The notes under the pieces were generated by a model that ran no database searches, was not told the DNA's origin, and saw only the letters and a program-made list of their open reading frames with translations. Below, piece by piece: positions 11,118 through 21,218 of a stretch of 64,000 nucleotides of DNA. Each line of letters opens with the position of its first letter. The first letter of the stretch is position 1. Origin of the DNA: Lichenostomus cassidix (Eukaryota; Chordata; Aves; Passeriformes; Meliphagidae); NCBI GenBank assembly GCA_008360975.2, contig VLJF02000046.1, positions 1,178,001 to 1,242,000 on the forward strand, given 5' to 3'. The position numbers and the translations under genes are program-made.

Positions 11118-11790
11118 ATTGTGACACTGCAGGGCCCCAGGGAAGCAAGAGGGCATTGTGACACTGTGGGGCCTTGTGGAACTAAAAGGACCACAGTGAC
11201 AGTGCATTATGGATGGCACCATAGAGCCAAGGGGCCATTGTGACATTTTGGGTCCTTGTGGAACCACAGAGGCCACTGTGACACTGTGGGGCCTTCTTGA
11301 ACCAAAGAGCCATTGTGACACTGCAGAGCCTCATGGAACCAAGGAAACACTGTGACACTGTGGATCTAAATAGAATTAGGAAGACCGTTGTGATACTCTG
11401 TGGCCTTGTGGAACAATAGGGCCATCATGGCACTTCAGGGCCCCATGGATCAAGGGCCAAGTGTTACGAAAAAGAGCCTTGTGGAACCATGGAGAGCACT
11501 GTGCCACTGCAGGACCTTGTATAATCAAGGGGCTGCTGTTACAATGTGGGAACTCATGGAACGAAGGAAAAAAATTGACACCATGGTGCCCCATGGGACC
11601 AAGAGGCCATTTTGGCACTGTGGAACCAAGGAGATCATTGCTACACTGTGAGACCTCATGGGATCAAGGGGGCATTGTGACACTGCAGGGCTTTGGGGAA
11701 CCAAGGAGCCATCAGAATGCTATGGAGACTCATGGAATCATGGGAACCATTGTGACACTCTAGGGTCTCATGGAACTGAGGTGACAACCA
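11110..11790 (-). repeat. Dispersed ~39-bp satellite (orientation B)
   Basis: Degenerate units of the CATGGAACCAAGGAG / TTGTGACACTG type, wedged between two CR1 pieces. The junction with the right-hand CR1 is at the same CR1 position as the junction at ~29020-29040 in the inverted paralogue. Confidence 0.85.
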
Positions 11791-12400
11791 GTCTAGGTGT
11801 GAGTGTAAATCTGCTGGAGGGCAGGAGGGCTCTGCAGAGGGACCAGGACAGGCTGGATCCAGGGGCCAAATCCAACAATGTCAGGTTTAACAAGACCAAG
11901 TGCCAGGTCCTGCACTTTGGCCACAACAACCCCTGCAGTGCTACAGGCTGGGGACAGAGTGGCTGGACAGTGGCCAGGCAGAAAGGGACCTGGGGACACT
12001 GATGGACAGCCGGCTGGACATGAGCCAGCAGTGTGCCCAGGTGGCCAAGGAGGCCAATGGCAGCCGGCCTGGATCAGGAATGGTGTGGCCAGCAGCACCA
12101 GGGCAGTGATTCTTCCCCTGTACTCGGCACTGGTGAGGCCTCACCTGGAGTGCTGTGTCCAGTTCAGGGCCCCCAGTTTAGGAAGGACATTGAGGGGCTG
12201 GAGCGTGTCCAGAGAAGGGCAGCAAGGCTGGGGAAGGGTCTGGAACACAAGTGCTGTGAGGAGTAGCTGAGTTTGGAGCTGGGGTTGTTTATCCTGGAGA
12301 AGAGGAGGCTCAGGGCAGACAAGGTGCTGTTAGGTCACAGGTTGGACTTGATGATCTCAAAGGTCTTCTCCACCCGTGTTGATTCTGTGATTCTCTGAAA
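11791..12400 (+). mobile_element. CR1 LINE 3' fragment, truncated at its 5' side
   Basis: Covers the last part of CR1 ORF2 (the RLDPGAKSN / [15 protein letters not shown] segment that follows the RT core) and the 3' UTR ending CTCAAAGGTCTTCTCCACC. Several frames are disrupted. It is the inverted counterpart of 28441-29020 and of the longer copy at 55241-56505. Confidence 0.85.
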
Positions 12401-13835
12401 GCACCCTTGAAGCAGCTGCAGGATGAGCCCTGGGCCTCCTCTTCAGAAGGTCCAGCAGCCCATGGCCCTCAGCTTCTCCCCACAGGCCCCAAAGCCCATC
12501 CTGTCAGTCCTGCAGAGCCTCTCCAGCTCCTCCTCACTGCCCCACAACAGGGAGCCTCACAGCCACACACAGCAGTCCAGATGTGCCCCCCTGGCCTGTG
12601 CTGCCTCTGGCAAGGGAACAGCACGAGGCACTGCAGGACCCTGCAGACAATTCATGAAGCACTTGTAGGATGATCCTGCTCACCAAGGGATGTTCCCATG
12701 GTGCCAAGTCAGGAACTGAAATGGAGAGTGGGGCCAGAGAGGAAAGGGCAAACAGGGATGGGCTGTTTGCAGGGAAGGAGACAGGGATGGGCAAGGGGAA
12801 GAAATGTGGATGCGGAAAGAGGAAAGAAATCAAAGGTGAAGCAAAGGAAATGCTCAGGGCTGTTTGGGGGTGGCTGCCAGGCAGCCCTGGCTCTGAGCAA
12901 CAACGTCTGCAGTGGGACAAGAAACTCACAGCTCATGGGAACAAACTTTCTGGCTGACTTCAGAGGTCACAACAAACCTGAGTGGTTTCCCTCCCATCCC
13001 CAGCCCTTGCTGGCCCCCAGGGCTGATGGTGTTTGTGCTCACTCAGGTTCATCTCCCCACACCAACAGCATGGGGTGCTCATGCCTGCTGTGTGCAATGC
13101 AAACAGGGCTCCTGAGCCAGTGCTGCCGTGTCTCTGCCTGGAAGGATCAAGCAGCTCTGGGAGCTGGGGGAGAGGCCAGGGCTGCCAAGGGGGGATGTTG
13201 TTGGCAGCTCCATGAGGACGCTCTGGGACGCTGCCCTGGGCTGTCCAGCGCAGTGGGGATGGATCAGCCCCTGCTCTGCTGCTCCTTCCGGCTCCCCCAG
13301 GGACCTTGCAGAGCCCCAGCCATGCTGTTTGCCCCCAGCCTGCCCACGGCCACCCTGCAGCTGCTCACGGGGGTTTTCTCTGCTCAGCATTGGCCTGGGC
13401 GTGTTCTGGAGAGAGCCTGGGCAAGGAGCCTCGAGCCCCCAGGCCCTGCCCTGAGGCGTCAGCTGTGCCCCAGCAGTGCCCATGGCCTGTCCCTGCTGCA
13501 GGCCCGGCACTGCCACCCCCAGCACTGGCAGCGACCACGAGAGCACTCAGGCCCTACAGCAACACGAGGGGCAGCAGGGCAGAGGGGCAGTGGCACGGGA
13601 GCAGCACTGGCAACACCAAGTGCTGCTGCTCCTTGGCACAGCTGCTGTGCCACCCCTGATCTGCCCCAGCTCTGCACACAGACATTGCTGCTGCAGCTCC
13701 ACAGAAGGGAACAAAAGGGGATCTCTGGTGAAAACTTTGCTGGGAGATCCTTTAGTTTGTTTAAAGCCACCAAGAGCACAGCTGCACATTGACACAGACT
13801 GTGGGTCACCACCAAGTTGGAGAGAAACAAAGTGA
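12401..13835 (-). repeat. OR 3'-flank duplicon, inverted copy
   Basis: Reverse complement of 27010-28440 and 53800-55240, with only scattered differences. In those copies the segment lies between an OR gene and an antisense CR1; here the order is the mirror image. Overlapping open frames of up to 364 codons occur on both strands. None matches a known family, and their Ala/Pro/Cys/Ser-rich composition fits GC-rich non-coding DNA. Confidence 0.8.
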
Positions 13836-13977
13836 GAAATGGCACCAAAAAAGGCCTTGCTTTATGGAGAACATTAAAAAAAATAAAACAAAGGGGAAAA
13901 AAACTCCCACAACCATACCAAAAAGAACTATCAAAAAGACTTTTATTACAAATGATTTGTGGAAATTGGCAACCAAT

Positions 13978-14075
13978 TCAATGTTTCTGAAATCATCCAG
14001 TCATCAGTCTCCACACTGCAGCCTTGAGCTCCTGGTTCCTCAGGCTGTAGATGAGAGGGTTCAGTACTGGAGGCA
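13978..14075 (-). pseudogene. OR C-terminal fragment truncated by a provirus
   Basis: On the minus strand this reads as the end of an OR of the same subfamily as the two intact genes: the PVLNPLIYSLRNQELKAAVW region of TM7 and the cytoplasmic tail, ending FQKH-stop at 13978-13980. An additional in-frame TGA stands just before FQKH, where the intact OR1 has CGA (Arg). The gene is cut at 14075/14076 by the 5' LTR of the ERVL-like provirus, and its remaining ~280 codons are not found beyond the provirus. Confidence 0.85.
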
Positions 14076-14538
14076 TGTCCTAGGTTGCAATATAGATGTA
14101 GTTAAGTATTCTATTACCACCAGCTGTGGGCCGTTAGCTGCTATCACCTGCTAATGACCCACTCCGGACAGGCAATGGGCTATCAGGGACCCACCGTGTG
14201 ACTCATGGACTTATCTCATCCCATTGTGGGATGCTCTGCCCAGGAGGGAGGAACCAGGTGTTCCCACGTGGATATAACCTGGCCTTGGAACTGCCTGAGC
14301 TAGCCCTGTCTACTGGGTTCCCAGAGGACGAGAGCTACCACTGGTTCTTCAGCTGGAGACTAGACCTTCACAGGATCACCGCTTCAACTGGACTACTTCA
14401 GTTGGACTGCTACTACCACCCTAACAGGGTGTTGGATTGTATCTGACTTTGTCAGTGCTTTTCCTTGTATTATTTCACTTATTTTTAATTTCAATCTTGA
14501 CTTGTGATCTCCCACTGGTTTGTTTTCAAACCAAAACA
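14076..14538 (+). repeat. 5' LTR of the ERVL-like provirus (463 bp)
   Basis: Begins TGTCCTAGGTTGCAATATAG and ends CCAAAACA, just before a primer-binding site. Compared with the 3' LTR it lacks a ~60-bp segment after ACCCACTCCGGA. Confidence 0.9.
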
Positions 14539-14543
14539 TATTT

Positions 14544-14561
14544 TGGCGCCCAACGTGACGC
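14544..14561 (+). promoter_or_regulatory. Primer-binding site, tRNA-Lys-like
   Basis: TGGCGCCCAACGTGACGC begins five bases after the LTR. Its first 14 bases match the known lysine (Lys1,2-type) PBS used by several betaretroviruses. The element is otherwise ERVL-like, a group named for tRNA-Leu priming. Confidence 0.6.
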
Positions 14562-14649
14562 ACGACCTGGGGAAACTCAGAAATCCTATCACCATGATGC
14601 TCAGCTTATCTAATGGGTGCTGTATCTCGCTCTCTATATTTTTCCTCAA

Positions 14650-16236
14650 ATGGGAAACTATCTGCCTGTCGTATTGCTCCTGTTGCGACCAGGGAATGGC
14701 ATGAAAATTGCTCTATTGGTTTATTATGCCTATTGCGTGGTAACCTGTGAGGCGATGAATACCATTCGGAACGTATACTCAATTTTATCTGCCTGGCCTA
14801 ATCTGAGCTGCTACGTCTGGGACCTCCTCAGCAATCACACCCAGCCTCTGGCGTTAGGAGGAGAGAGCGATTTCTTCCAGCATTTCAGGTCAGGCACGGC
14901 CGTTTTTGACAATATTGAGTTCCCTCTAGATGCTAAGGATGGCATAATCTTTTTGTCAGTTCTGTTTTCTTTGATCAGCATCGTGTACATCTTGCTGAAG
15001 ATCAGAACAATATTTTGTCTCCTTGAGGAGGAGAAACAAAGCAAATCAGCAGGCAAGAGGAAAAGAGCCAAAAGAGCAGTCGACGTCTCAACACAGACCA
15101 GCACCAAATCAGAACAGCTGAAGCCCGTAGCAGTTGCCCCCGTCCAGAAAAAGAAATCCAAGAGCAAATCAGTCCGCATAGCGACTGATGATGATGTGGC
15201 AGGACCATCTCACCCAGCAGAAGAGACAGAGCCGGAGATCATCACTCGCTCTCTATCCCTGGGGGAGCTGCGGGACCTACGGAGGGAATTCACCCGGCAG
15301 GCAAATGAGTCCATCTTAACCTGGCTGCTCCGCATCTGGGATGCCGCTGCTAATGACACCATTCTGGACGGAATTGAAGCCAGGCAACTGGGATCCCTGT
15401 CCCAGGATGTGGTTATTGACCAGGGGATTGGGAAAACCCAGGAAACTCTCAGCCTCTGGCGGAGATTGCTGGCGAATGTACGGGACAGATACCTCTGCAA
15501 AGAGGACTTCCAGATGCACCAAAGAAAATGGAACACAATAGAACAAGGTATCCGATGCCTGAGGGAATTGGCCGTGCTAGAGATCATTTTCTCGGACAAC
15601 GAGAGATTCCCCAAGAACCCAGATAACATCCAGTGCACTTCACAAATGTGGCTAAGATTCGCGCGGTTCGGACCAGAGATATACTCTCGTTACCTGGCAA
15701 CACTGCAGTGGAGGGAAGGCGAAGACCAGGTGGGCGTGTTAACAAACAAACTGAGAATTTATGAGGACACTGTCACTGCTCCACTACGCACTCAGGTCTC
15801 ATCAGTGGAAACAAACCTGGCCGAGCAAGTCTGGAGCTTGATTGAAGAGAGCCTCCAGAAACTAAGGAAAGAGTTCAAAGAAGGATTTTTCCATGTCACA
15901 CCGAAACCAACCAGAGTCTCTGCCATCAGGAGCAGACGTCCCCCAGCCAGGGAAAGAAGACAAACCCCGCGACGTGACCTCTGGTTTTTCCTTCAGGAGC
16001 ATGGGGAAGACATGAGAAAGTGGGATAGGAAACCCACCTCCTCCTTAGCAGCCCGGGTACGTGAATTGAAAACAGAAACATCCATTTCAGGAGGCTCATC
16101 TAGGTACAACACTGCCCCAGTCTCTTGTGGACAGTACCCCCGACAGAATGGAAAGGATAATATGACTGATCCTCTTGAAGGAACCTCAGGAACACATTTA
16201 CGGGAGAAGAGCACCACGCACCAAAAACAGGATTAG
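14650..16236 (+). CDS. gag: ERVL-like Gag with secretory-looking N-terminus
   Basis: An intact frame of 528 codons from the ATG at 14650 (MGNYLPVV). The frame is open a little further upstream but has no earlier ATG. Residues 4-33 are strongly hydrophobic. Two N-glycosylation sequons follow (NLS at 51, NHT at 62). Residues 98-123 form a second long hydrophobic segment (GIIFLSVLFSLISIVYILLK), followed by a basic stretch near 135-145. The remaining ~380 residues are hydrophilic and helical in character, as in ERVL Gag, and no CCHC zinc knuckle is visible. The signal-like segment, short ectodomain and membrane span are unusual for a Gag. Two short ATG frames (14594 and 14613, the latter beginning MGAVSR) precede it in other frames, so the start is not certain. 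The frame ends at a UAG and continues directly into pol. Confidence 0.7.
   Translation: MGNYLPVVLLLLRPGNGMKIALLVYYAYCVVTCEAMNTIRNVYSILSAWPNLSCYVWDLLSNHTQPLALGGESDFFQHFRSGTAVFDNIEFPLDAKDGIIFLSVLFSLISIVYILLKIRTIFCLLEEEKQSKSAGKRKRAKRAVDVSTQTSTKSEQLKPVAVAPVQKKKSKSKSVRIATDDDVAGPSHPAEETEPEIITRSLSLGELRDLRREFTRQANESILTWLLRIWDAAANDTILDGIEARQLGSLSQDVVIDQGIGKTQETLSLWRRLLANVRDRYLCKEDFQMHQRKWNTIEQGIRCLRELAVLEIIFSDNERFPKNPDNIQCTSQMWLRFARFGPEIYSRYLATLQWREGEDQVGVLTNKLRIYEDTVTAPLRTQVSSVETNLAEQVWSLIEESLQKLRKEFKEGFFHVTPKPTRVSAIRSRRPPARERRQTPRRDLWFFLQEHGEDMRKWDRKPTSSLAARVRELKTETSISGGSSRYNTAPVSCGQYPRQNGKDNMTDPLEGTSGTHLREKSTTHQKQD
16234..16236 (+). other. In-frame UAG between gag and pol
   Basis: Gag and pro-pol are in the same frame (all codons start at position 1 modulo 3), separated only by this UAG in the context GAT UAG AGG. 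The 18 codons after it are open and lead straight into the protease. This matches termination-suppression expression of Gag-Pol as known in gammaretroviruses. No downstream pseudoknot was assessed. Confidence 0.55.
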
Positions 16237-19200
16237 AGGAGCCCTGCCTCTAGCCAGGTAGAGGAAAGGGATAACCGGATCTATTGGACTGTGTGGATCC
16301 GATGGCCTGGCACGTCTGACCCACAAAGATATACGGCTTTGGTTGACACCGGCGCTCAGTGCACCCTGATGCCATCCAGGTATGTGGGGACCGAATCCAT
16401 TTCTATTTCTGGGGTGACAGGAGGATCCCAGCAGCTGACTGTACTGGAAGCTGAAGTGAGTTTAACTGGGAATGAGTGGCAGAAACACCCCATTGTGACC
16501 GGTCCAGACGCCCCATGCATCCTCGGCATAGATTATCTCAGGAGTGGATATTTCAAAGACCCAAAGGGACATCGCTGGGCTTTTGGGATAGCAGCCGTAG
16601 AGACAGAAGACATAAGACAACTGAATACCCTGCCTGGTCTCTCAGACAACCCATCTGCTGTAGGACTACTGAGAATTGAAGAACAGCAGGTACCAATCGC
16701 TACAGCAACAGTGCACCGCCAGCAATACCGCACTGACAGAGACTCTGTGGCCCCCATCCATAAGATGATTCGGGAACTGGAGAGCCAAGGGGTGGTCAGC
16801 AAGGCTCACTCACCCTTTAACAGCCCCATATGGCCGGTGCATAAGTCCAGTGAAGAATGGAGACTGACGGTGGATTACCGTGGCCTGAATGAGGTCACAC
16901 CACCACTGAGTGCTGCTGTACCGAACATGTTAGAACTTCAGTACGAGCTAGAATCCAAGGCAGCAAAGTGGTATGCGACCATCCACATTGCCAATGCCTT
17001 TTTCTCCATTCCTCTGGCAGCAGAGTGCAAGCCTCAGTTTGCTTTCACCTGGAGAGGTGTGCAGTACACATGGAACCGACTGCCCCAGGGGTAGAAGCAC
17101 AGTCCCACCATCTGCCATGGACTGATCCAGGCTGCACTGGAAAAGGGTGAGGCTCCAGAGCATTTGCAGTATATTGATGACATCATTGTGTGGGGGGACA
17201 CAGCAACGGAAGTATTTGGGAAAGGAGAGAAAATCATCAGAATTCTCCTGGAAGCCGGTTTCGCCATCAAGAAGAGTAAAGTCAAGGGACCTGCCCGAGA
17301 GATCCAGTTCCTGGGAGTAAAGTGGCAAGACGGACGGCGCCAGATTCCTTCTGAGGTCATCAATAAGATCACTGTGATGTCTCCACCAACCAACAAGAAG
17401 GAGACGCAAGCTTTCCTAGGCGCCATAGGCTTTTGGAGAATGCACATCCCTGAGTACAGCCAGATCGTGAGTCCTCTCTACCTCATAACCCACAAGAAGA
17501 ACGATTTCCACTGGGGCCCTGAACAGCAGCAAGCCTTCACCCAGATCAAACAGGAAATCGCTCATGCGGTAGCACTTGGCCCAGTCAGGACAGGACCAGA
17601 GGTAAAGAATGTGCTTTACTCTGCAGCCGGGAGCCATGGTCTGTCCTGGAGCCTTTGGCAGAAGGTGCCTGGTGAGACCCGAGGCCGACCACTGGGATTC
17701 TGGAGCCGAAGTTACAGAGGGTCCGAAGTCAACTACACTCCCACCAAGAAAGAAATCTTGGCAGCTTACGAAGGAGTCCAAGCTGCCTCAGAGGTGATCG
17801 GCACAGAAACACAACTTCTCCTTGCACCCCGACTGCCAGTGCTGGGGTGGATGTTCAAGGGAAGGGTTCCCTCTACCCACCATGCCACTGATGCCACGTG
17901 GAGCAAATGGATTGCCCTCATCACACAGCGCGCCCGTATTGGAAACTTAAATCGCCCTGGGATTCTGGAAATTATAACAAACTGGCCTGAAGGTGAGACT
18001 TTTAAATTATCTTCAGAAGAAGCAGAGGAGCAAGTAGCACGTGCCGAGGAAGCACCTCCGTATAACGAGCTGCCGGAGAGTGAAAGACGCTATGCCCTCT
18101 TCACCGATGGGTCCTGCCGAATTGTAGGCGCAGATCGGAAATGGAAAGCTGCAGTATGGATCCCCACACGACAAGCTGTACAGGCTACCGAGGGACAAGG
18201 TGGATCGAGTCAGGTCGCAGAGCTTAAAGCCATCCAACTGGCTTTGGATATTGCTGAACGAGAGAAATGGCCAAGGCTCTATCTCTACACTGACTCCTGG
18301 ATGGTAGTCAACGCGCTATGGGGGTGGTTAGATCGCTGGAGAAAGGCCAACTGGCAGCGCAGAGGAAAGCCCATCTGGGCCGCTGAGATTTGGCAGGACA
18401 TCGCCGCCCGGGCAGAAAAGCTGACCATGAAAGTTTGACACGTGGATGCACATGTACCTAAGAGTCGGGCTAATGAAGAGCATTGTAACAACGAGCAGGT
18501 GGACCGAGCTGCCAAGGTGAAAGTGTCACAGGTGGATCTGTACTGGCAGCACAAAGGAGAATTATTTCTAGCTCGTTGGGCCCATGATGCCTCTGGTCAT
18601 CAAGGGAGAGATGCGACATACAGGTGGGCTCGTGACCGAGGGGTGGACTTGACCATGGACAACATCTCTCAGGTCATCCACAGCTGTGAGACTTGCGCTG
18701 CAATCAAACAGGCCAAGCGGGTGAAGCCTCTGTGGTATGGTGGACGATGGTCAAAGTACAGGTATGGGGAAGTATGGCAAGTTGACTACATCACCCTTCC
18801 CCAAACCCGCCAAGGAAAGCGCTACGTGTTGACCATGGTGGAAGCAACCACAGGATGGTTAGAGACCTACCCTGTGCCTCATGCTACTGCCAGGAACACC
18901 ATCTTGGGTCTGGAAAAGCAAGTCCTGTGGAGACATGGTACCCCTGAGAGAATCGAGTCTGACAATGGAACCCATTTCAAGAATGGCCTCATAAGCACCT
19001 GGGCTAGAGAACATGGAATTGAATGGATATACCACATCCCCTATCATGCACCAGCTGCCGGGAAAGTTGAACGGTGCAACGGACTACTTAAGACAACTTT
19101 GAAGGCACTTGGCAGGGGAACCTTCAAAAATTGGGAACTGAACTTAGCAAAGGCCACCTGGATGGTTAACACAAGAGGTTCTACCAATCGAGCCGGCCCT

Positions 19201-19455
19201 GCTGAGTCCGAACCTTTGCACACAGTGGATGGAGATAAAGTCCCTGTGGTACACGTAAGAGGTTTCTTAGGAAAGACTGTTTGGATTAGTCCCACCTCAG
19301 GCAAAGGCAAACCCATCCGTGGAGTGGTTTTTGCCCAAGGACCTGGGTATACTTGGTGGGTGATGAAGGCAGATGGGGAAACCCGTTGTGTACCACAAGG
19401 AGACCTTATCTTAAGTGAGAACTCTGTAGATGGTAATAGAATAAGGGGTGGATAA
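16237..19455 (+). pseudogene. pol: ERVL-like Pol: protease, RT, RNase H, integrase (two stops)
   Basis: One continuous frame of 1,073 codons. Protease: LVDTGAQ near 16340. RT: the LPQG region, then YIDD at 17170-17181. RNase H: FTDGSC, AELKAI, YTDSW, then NEQVDRAA. Integrase: zinc finger H-x3-H...C-x2-C at ~18595-18705, then the DD35E core (WQVDYI, ESDNGTHF, GKVERCNG, with exactly 35 residues between the second Asp and Glu). Two stops interrupt it: TAG at 17092 (directly after LPQG, where related elements carry a sense codon) and TGA at 18436 (before HVDAH, compatible with CGA decay). Otherwise the frame is undamaged. The TAA at 19453-19455 abuts the 3' LTR, so no env was ever downstream in this copy. 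Not functional as is. Confidence 0.88.
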
Positions 19456-19978
19456 TGTCCTAGGTTGCAATATAGATGTAGTTAAGTATTCTATTACCAC
19501 CAGCTGTGGGCCGTTAGCTGCTATCACCTGCTAATGACCCACTCCGGATGACAGGCAATGGGCCATCCGTTAGCTGTTACCAGCTGCTAATGACCCACCC
19601 CACATGACAGACAATGGGCCATCAGGGACCCACCGTGTGACTCATGGACTTATCTCATCCCATTGTGGGATGCTCTGCCCAGGAGAGAGGAACCAGGTGT
19701 TCCCACCTGGATATAACCTGGCCTTGGAACTGCCTGAGTTAGCCCTGTCTACTGGGTTCCCAGAGGACCAGAGCTACCACTGGATCTTCAGCTGGAGACT
19801 AGACCTTCACAGGATCACCGCTTCAACTGGACTACTTCAGTTGGACTGCTACCACCACCCTAACAGGGTGTTAGGTTGTATCTGACTTTGTCAGTGCTTT
19901 TCCTTGTATTATTTCACTTATTTTTTAATTTCAATCTTGACTTGTGATCTCCCACTGGTTTGTTTTCAAACCAAGACA
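19456..19978 (+). repeat. 3' LTR of the ERVL-like provirus (523 bp)
   Basis: Same start (TGTCCTAGG) as the 5' LTR and a matching end (CCAAGACA), preceded by the purine-rich GAATAAGGGGTGGATAA. It carries an additional ~60 bp near 19550-19610 in which the GTTAGCTG...CTGCTAATGACCCAC motif and the GACAGGCAATGGGCCATC motif each occur twice. This is a tandem duplication here, or its loss from the 5' LTR. Confidence 0.9.
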
Positions 19979-20126
19979 AATGGTCACCATAATAATTGCT
20001 GTATGGTTTTAGCTTGCATCAAGATTCAGTGTTGTAGCTGTTGTAATGCCTTATGCTATAAAATGAAATAGAGCTATTGAGAGATCAGTTCCCATCAGGA
20101 ACTGAGTGTCAAGAAAAGGGGGGACT
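19979..20126 (+). mobile_element. 3' internal end of another retrovirus, with polypurine tract
   Basis: AT-rich sequence ending in AAGAAAAGGGGGG (20111-20123), which abuts the TG start of the next LTR. It is the only internal remnant attached to this LTR family in the window. It starts immediately after the ERVL-like provirus, with no host sequence between. Confidence 0.5.
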
Positions 20127-20592
20127 TGCTAAGGACAGTAGAACACAACAGCACAGCCTTGGAGAAATAAAGGATGTAACTGAGGCCAAGAGAAGTCACA
20201 CAAAACACAAGCAGGATTCCAGCTCAGCTCTGCAAGGCTGACAAAGCAGGAGTTATGCAAAATATCAATATTGCCCTTACTCAAAAGCGAGAGTCGAGGA
20301 ACAGCTCCCATCAAAGGACACTGGATGTTGAAGACAGACCCCAAAGGACCATATAAGGACTTGAGATATAGGGTGCAGTCATGTAAAATAAAGTGATACA
20401 TATCCATCAAGTAAGCAGGGATAGCTCATGAATATGTCATCAGTGTGTGTGATAAAAACTCTCTTCACCTGATGCTCAGGGCACTTCATTAGACAGAGTG
20501 TCCTCAGAGTGACCAGCGCTGCAAAAAAGAATGGCTGCTTTTGGATACCCAACACTGTGTTAGAAAGTTTCTGTTCAGCTGATTTCAGTACC
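20127..20592 (+). mobile_element. LTR (466 bp), family of 6285-6749
   Basis: TG start after a polypurine tract, TATA-like ATATAAGG near 20352, AATAAA at 20387-20392, end at TTTCAGTACCA. It matches 6285-6749 throughout. It is followed at once by the ~39-bp satellite, as in the other copy. Confidence 0.65.
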
Positions 20593-20599
20593 AGTTCCA

Positions 20600-20905
20600 A
20601 GAGGTCTTACAGGGTCACAATGGCCCCTTGGTTCCATGGGGTTCTTCAGTTTCAATGCGGCCCCTTGGTTCTGCAGTGTCACAATGGCCTCTGTCACAAG
20701 GCCCTGCAGTGTCAACTGTCACCTTGATTCCACAAGGGCCCACATTGTTGCAATGGCCTCTTGGTTCCATGAGGTTCCACAGTCTCAAAATGGACCCTTG
20801 GTTCCACAAGACTCTGTGGTGTCACAATGATCTTCTTGATTCCCTGAGGTTCCACAGTGTCACAATGGTCCCTTGGTTCCATGAGGCCCCACCCACTGTG
20901 TCACC
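20600..20905 (+). repeat. Dispersed ~39-bp satellite (orientation A)
   Basis: About eight degenerate units with CCTTGGTTCCATGAGG and GTGTCACAATGG cores. It breaks off at GTGTCACCCCAGG into the next segment. Confidence 0.85.
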
Positions 20906-21218
20906 CCAGGACAGGACACCAGGAGGGATTCATTCCCCACTCCCTGCAGCTCCCTGGCCCAGCTGCACCAACACCTTCTCCCAAGCCAGCGCTCCTGGGC
21001 ACAGCCAGGGCTGTGCCACACTGCAGCTCCCTGCAAACCACAGCAGCAGCTTGGAGTCCCAAACCCGAGTCACAGACACTTTGCCACTCTTTGTGTCTAT
21101 ATCTGACCAAGAAATGTCCCACTGTGGGCTGCCCCTTTCCTGCAGTCACTGCAATCCTGGGACCATACACGGAGCTCTGAGCCAGAGAAATGGCCAGCGC
21201 TGCACCTCTGCTCTGACT
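20906..21218. other. Segment of unknown origin before the ERVL remnant
   Basis: GC-moderate DNA without a recognisable gene. It joins the RNase H-like frame at about GACTCGGGGATGG. The homologous place in the other duplicon is lost in the 500-N gap. Confidence 0.3.

Larger units (their letters stand above)
14076..19978 (+). mobile_element. ERVL-like provirus without env
   Basis: A 5.9-kb element in the order 5' LTR, PBS, gag, UAG, pro-RT-RNaseH-IN, polypurine tract, 3' LTR. There is no env; pol ends one codon before the 3' LTR. The pol sequence is of class III (ERVL) type, with the SDNGTHF ... IEWIYHIPYHAP integrase core that is typical of ERVL. The LTRs show about ten substitutions over ~460 aligned bases by eye, plus one length difference. 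No 5-bp target duplication is seen, and the flanks differ in origin (OR gene at left, another retrovirus at right). Confidence 0.85.

Noticed and set aside
12698..13792. 364-codon frame and its relatives at 27194-28141 and 53978-54940
   Set aside because: No domain is recognised, frames are open on both strands, and indels between the three copies alter the frame; treated as non-coding duplicon.
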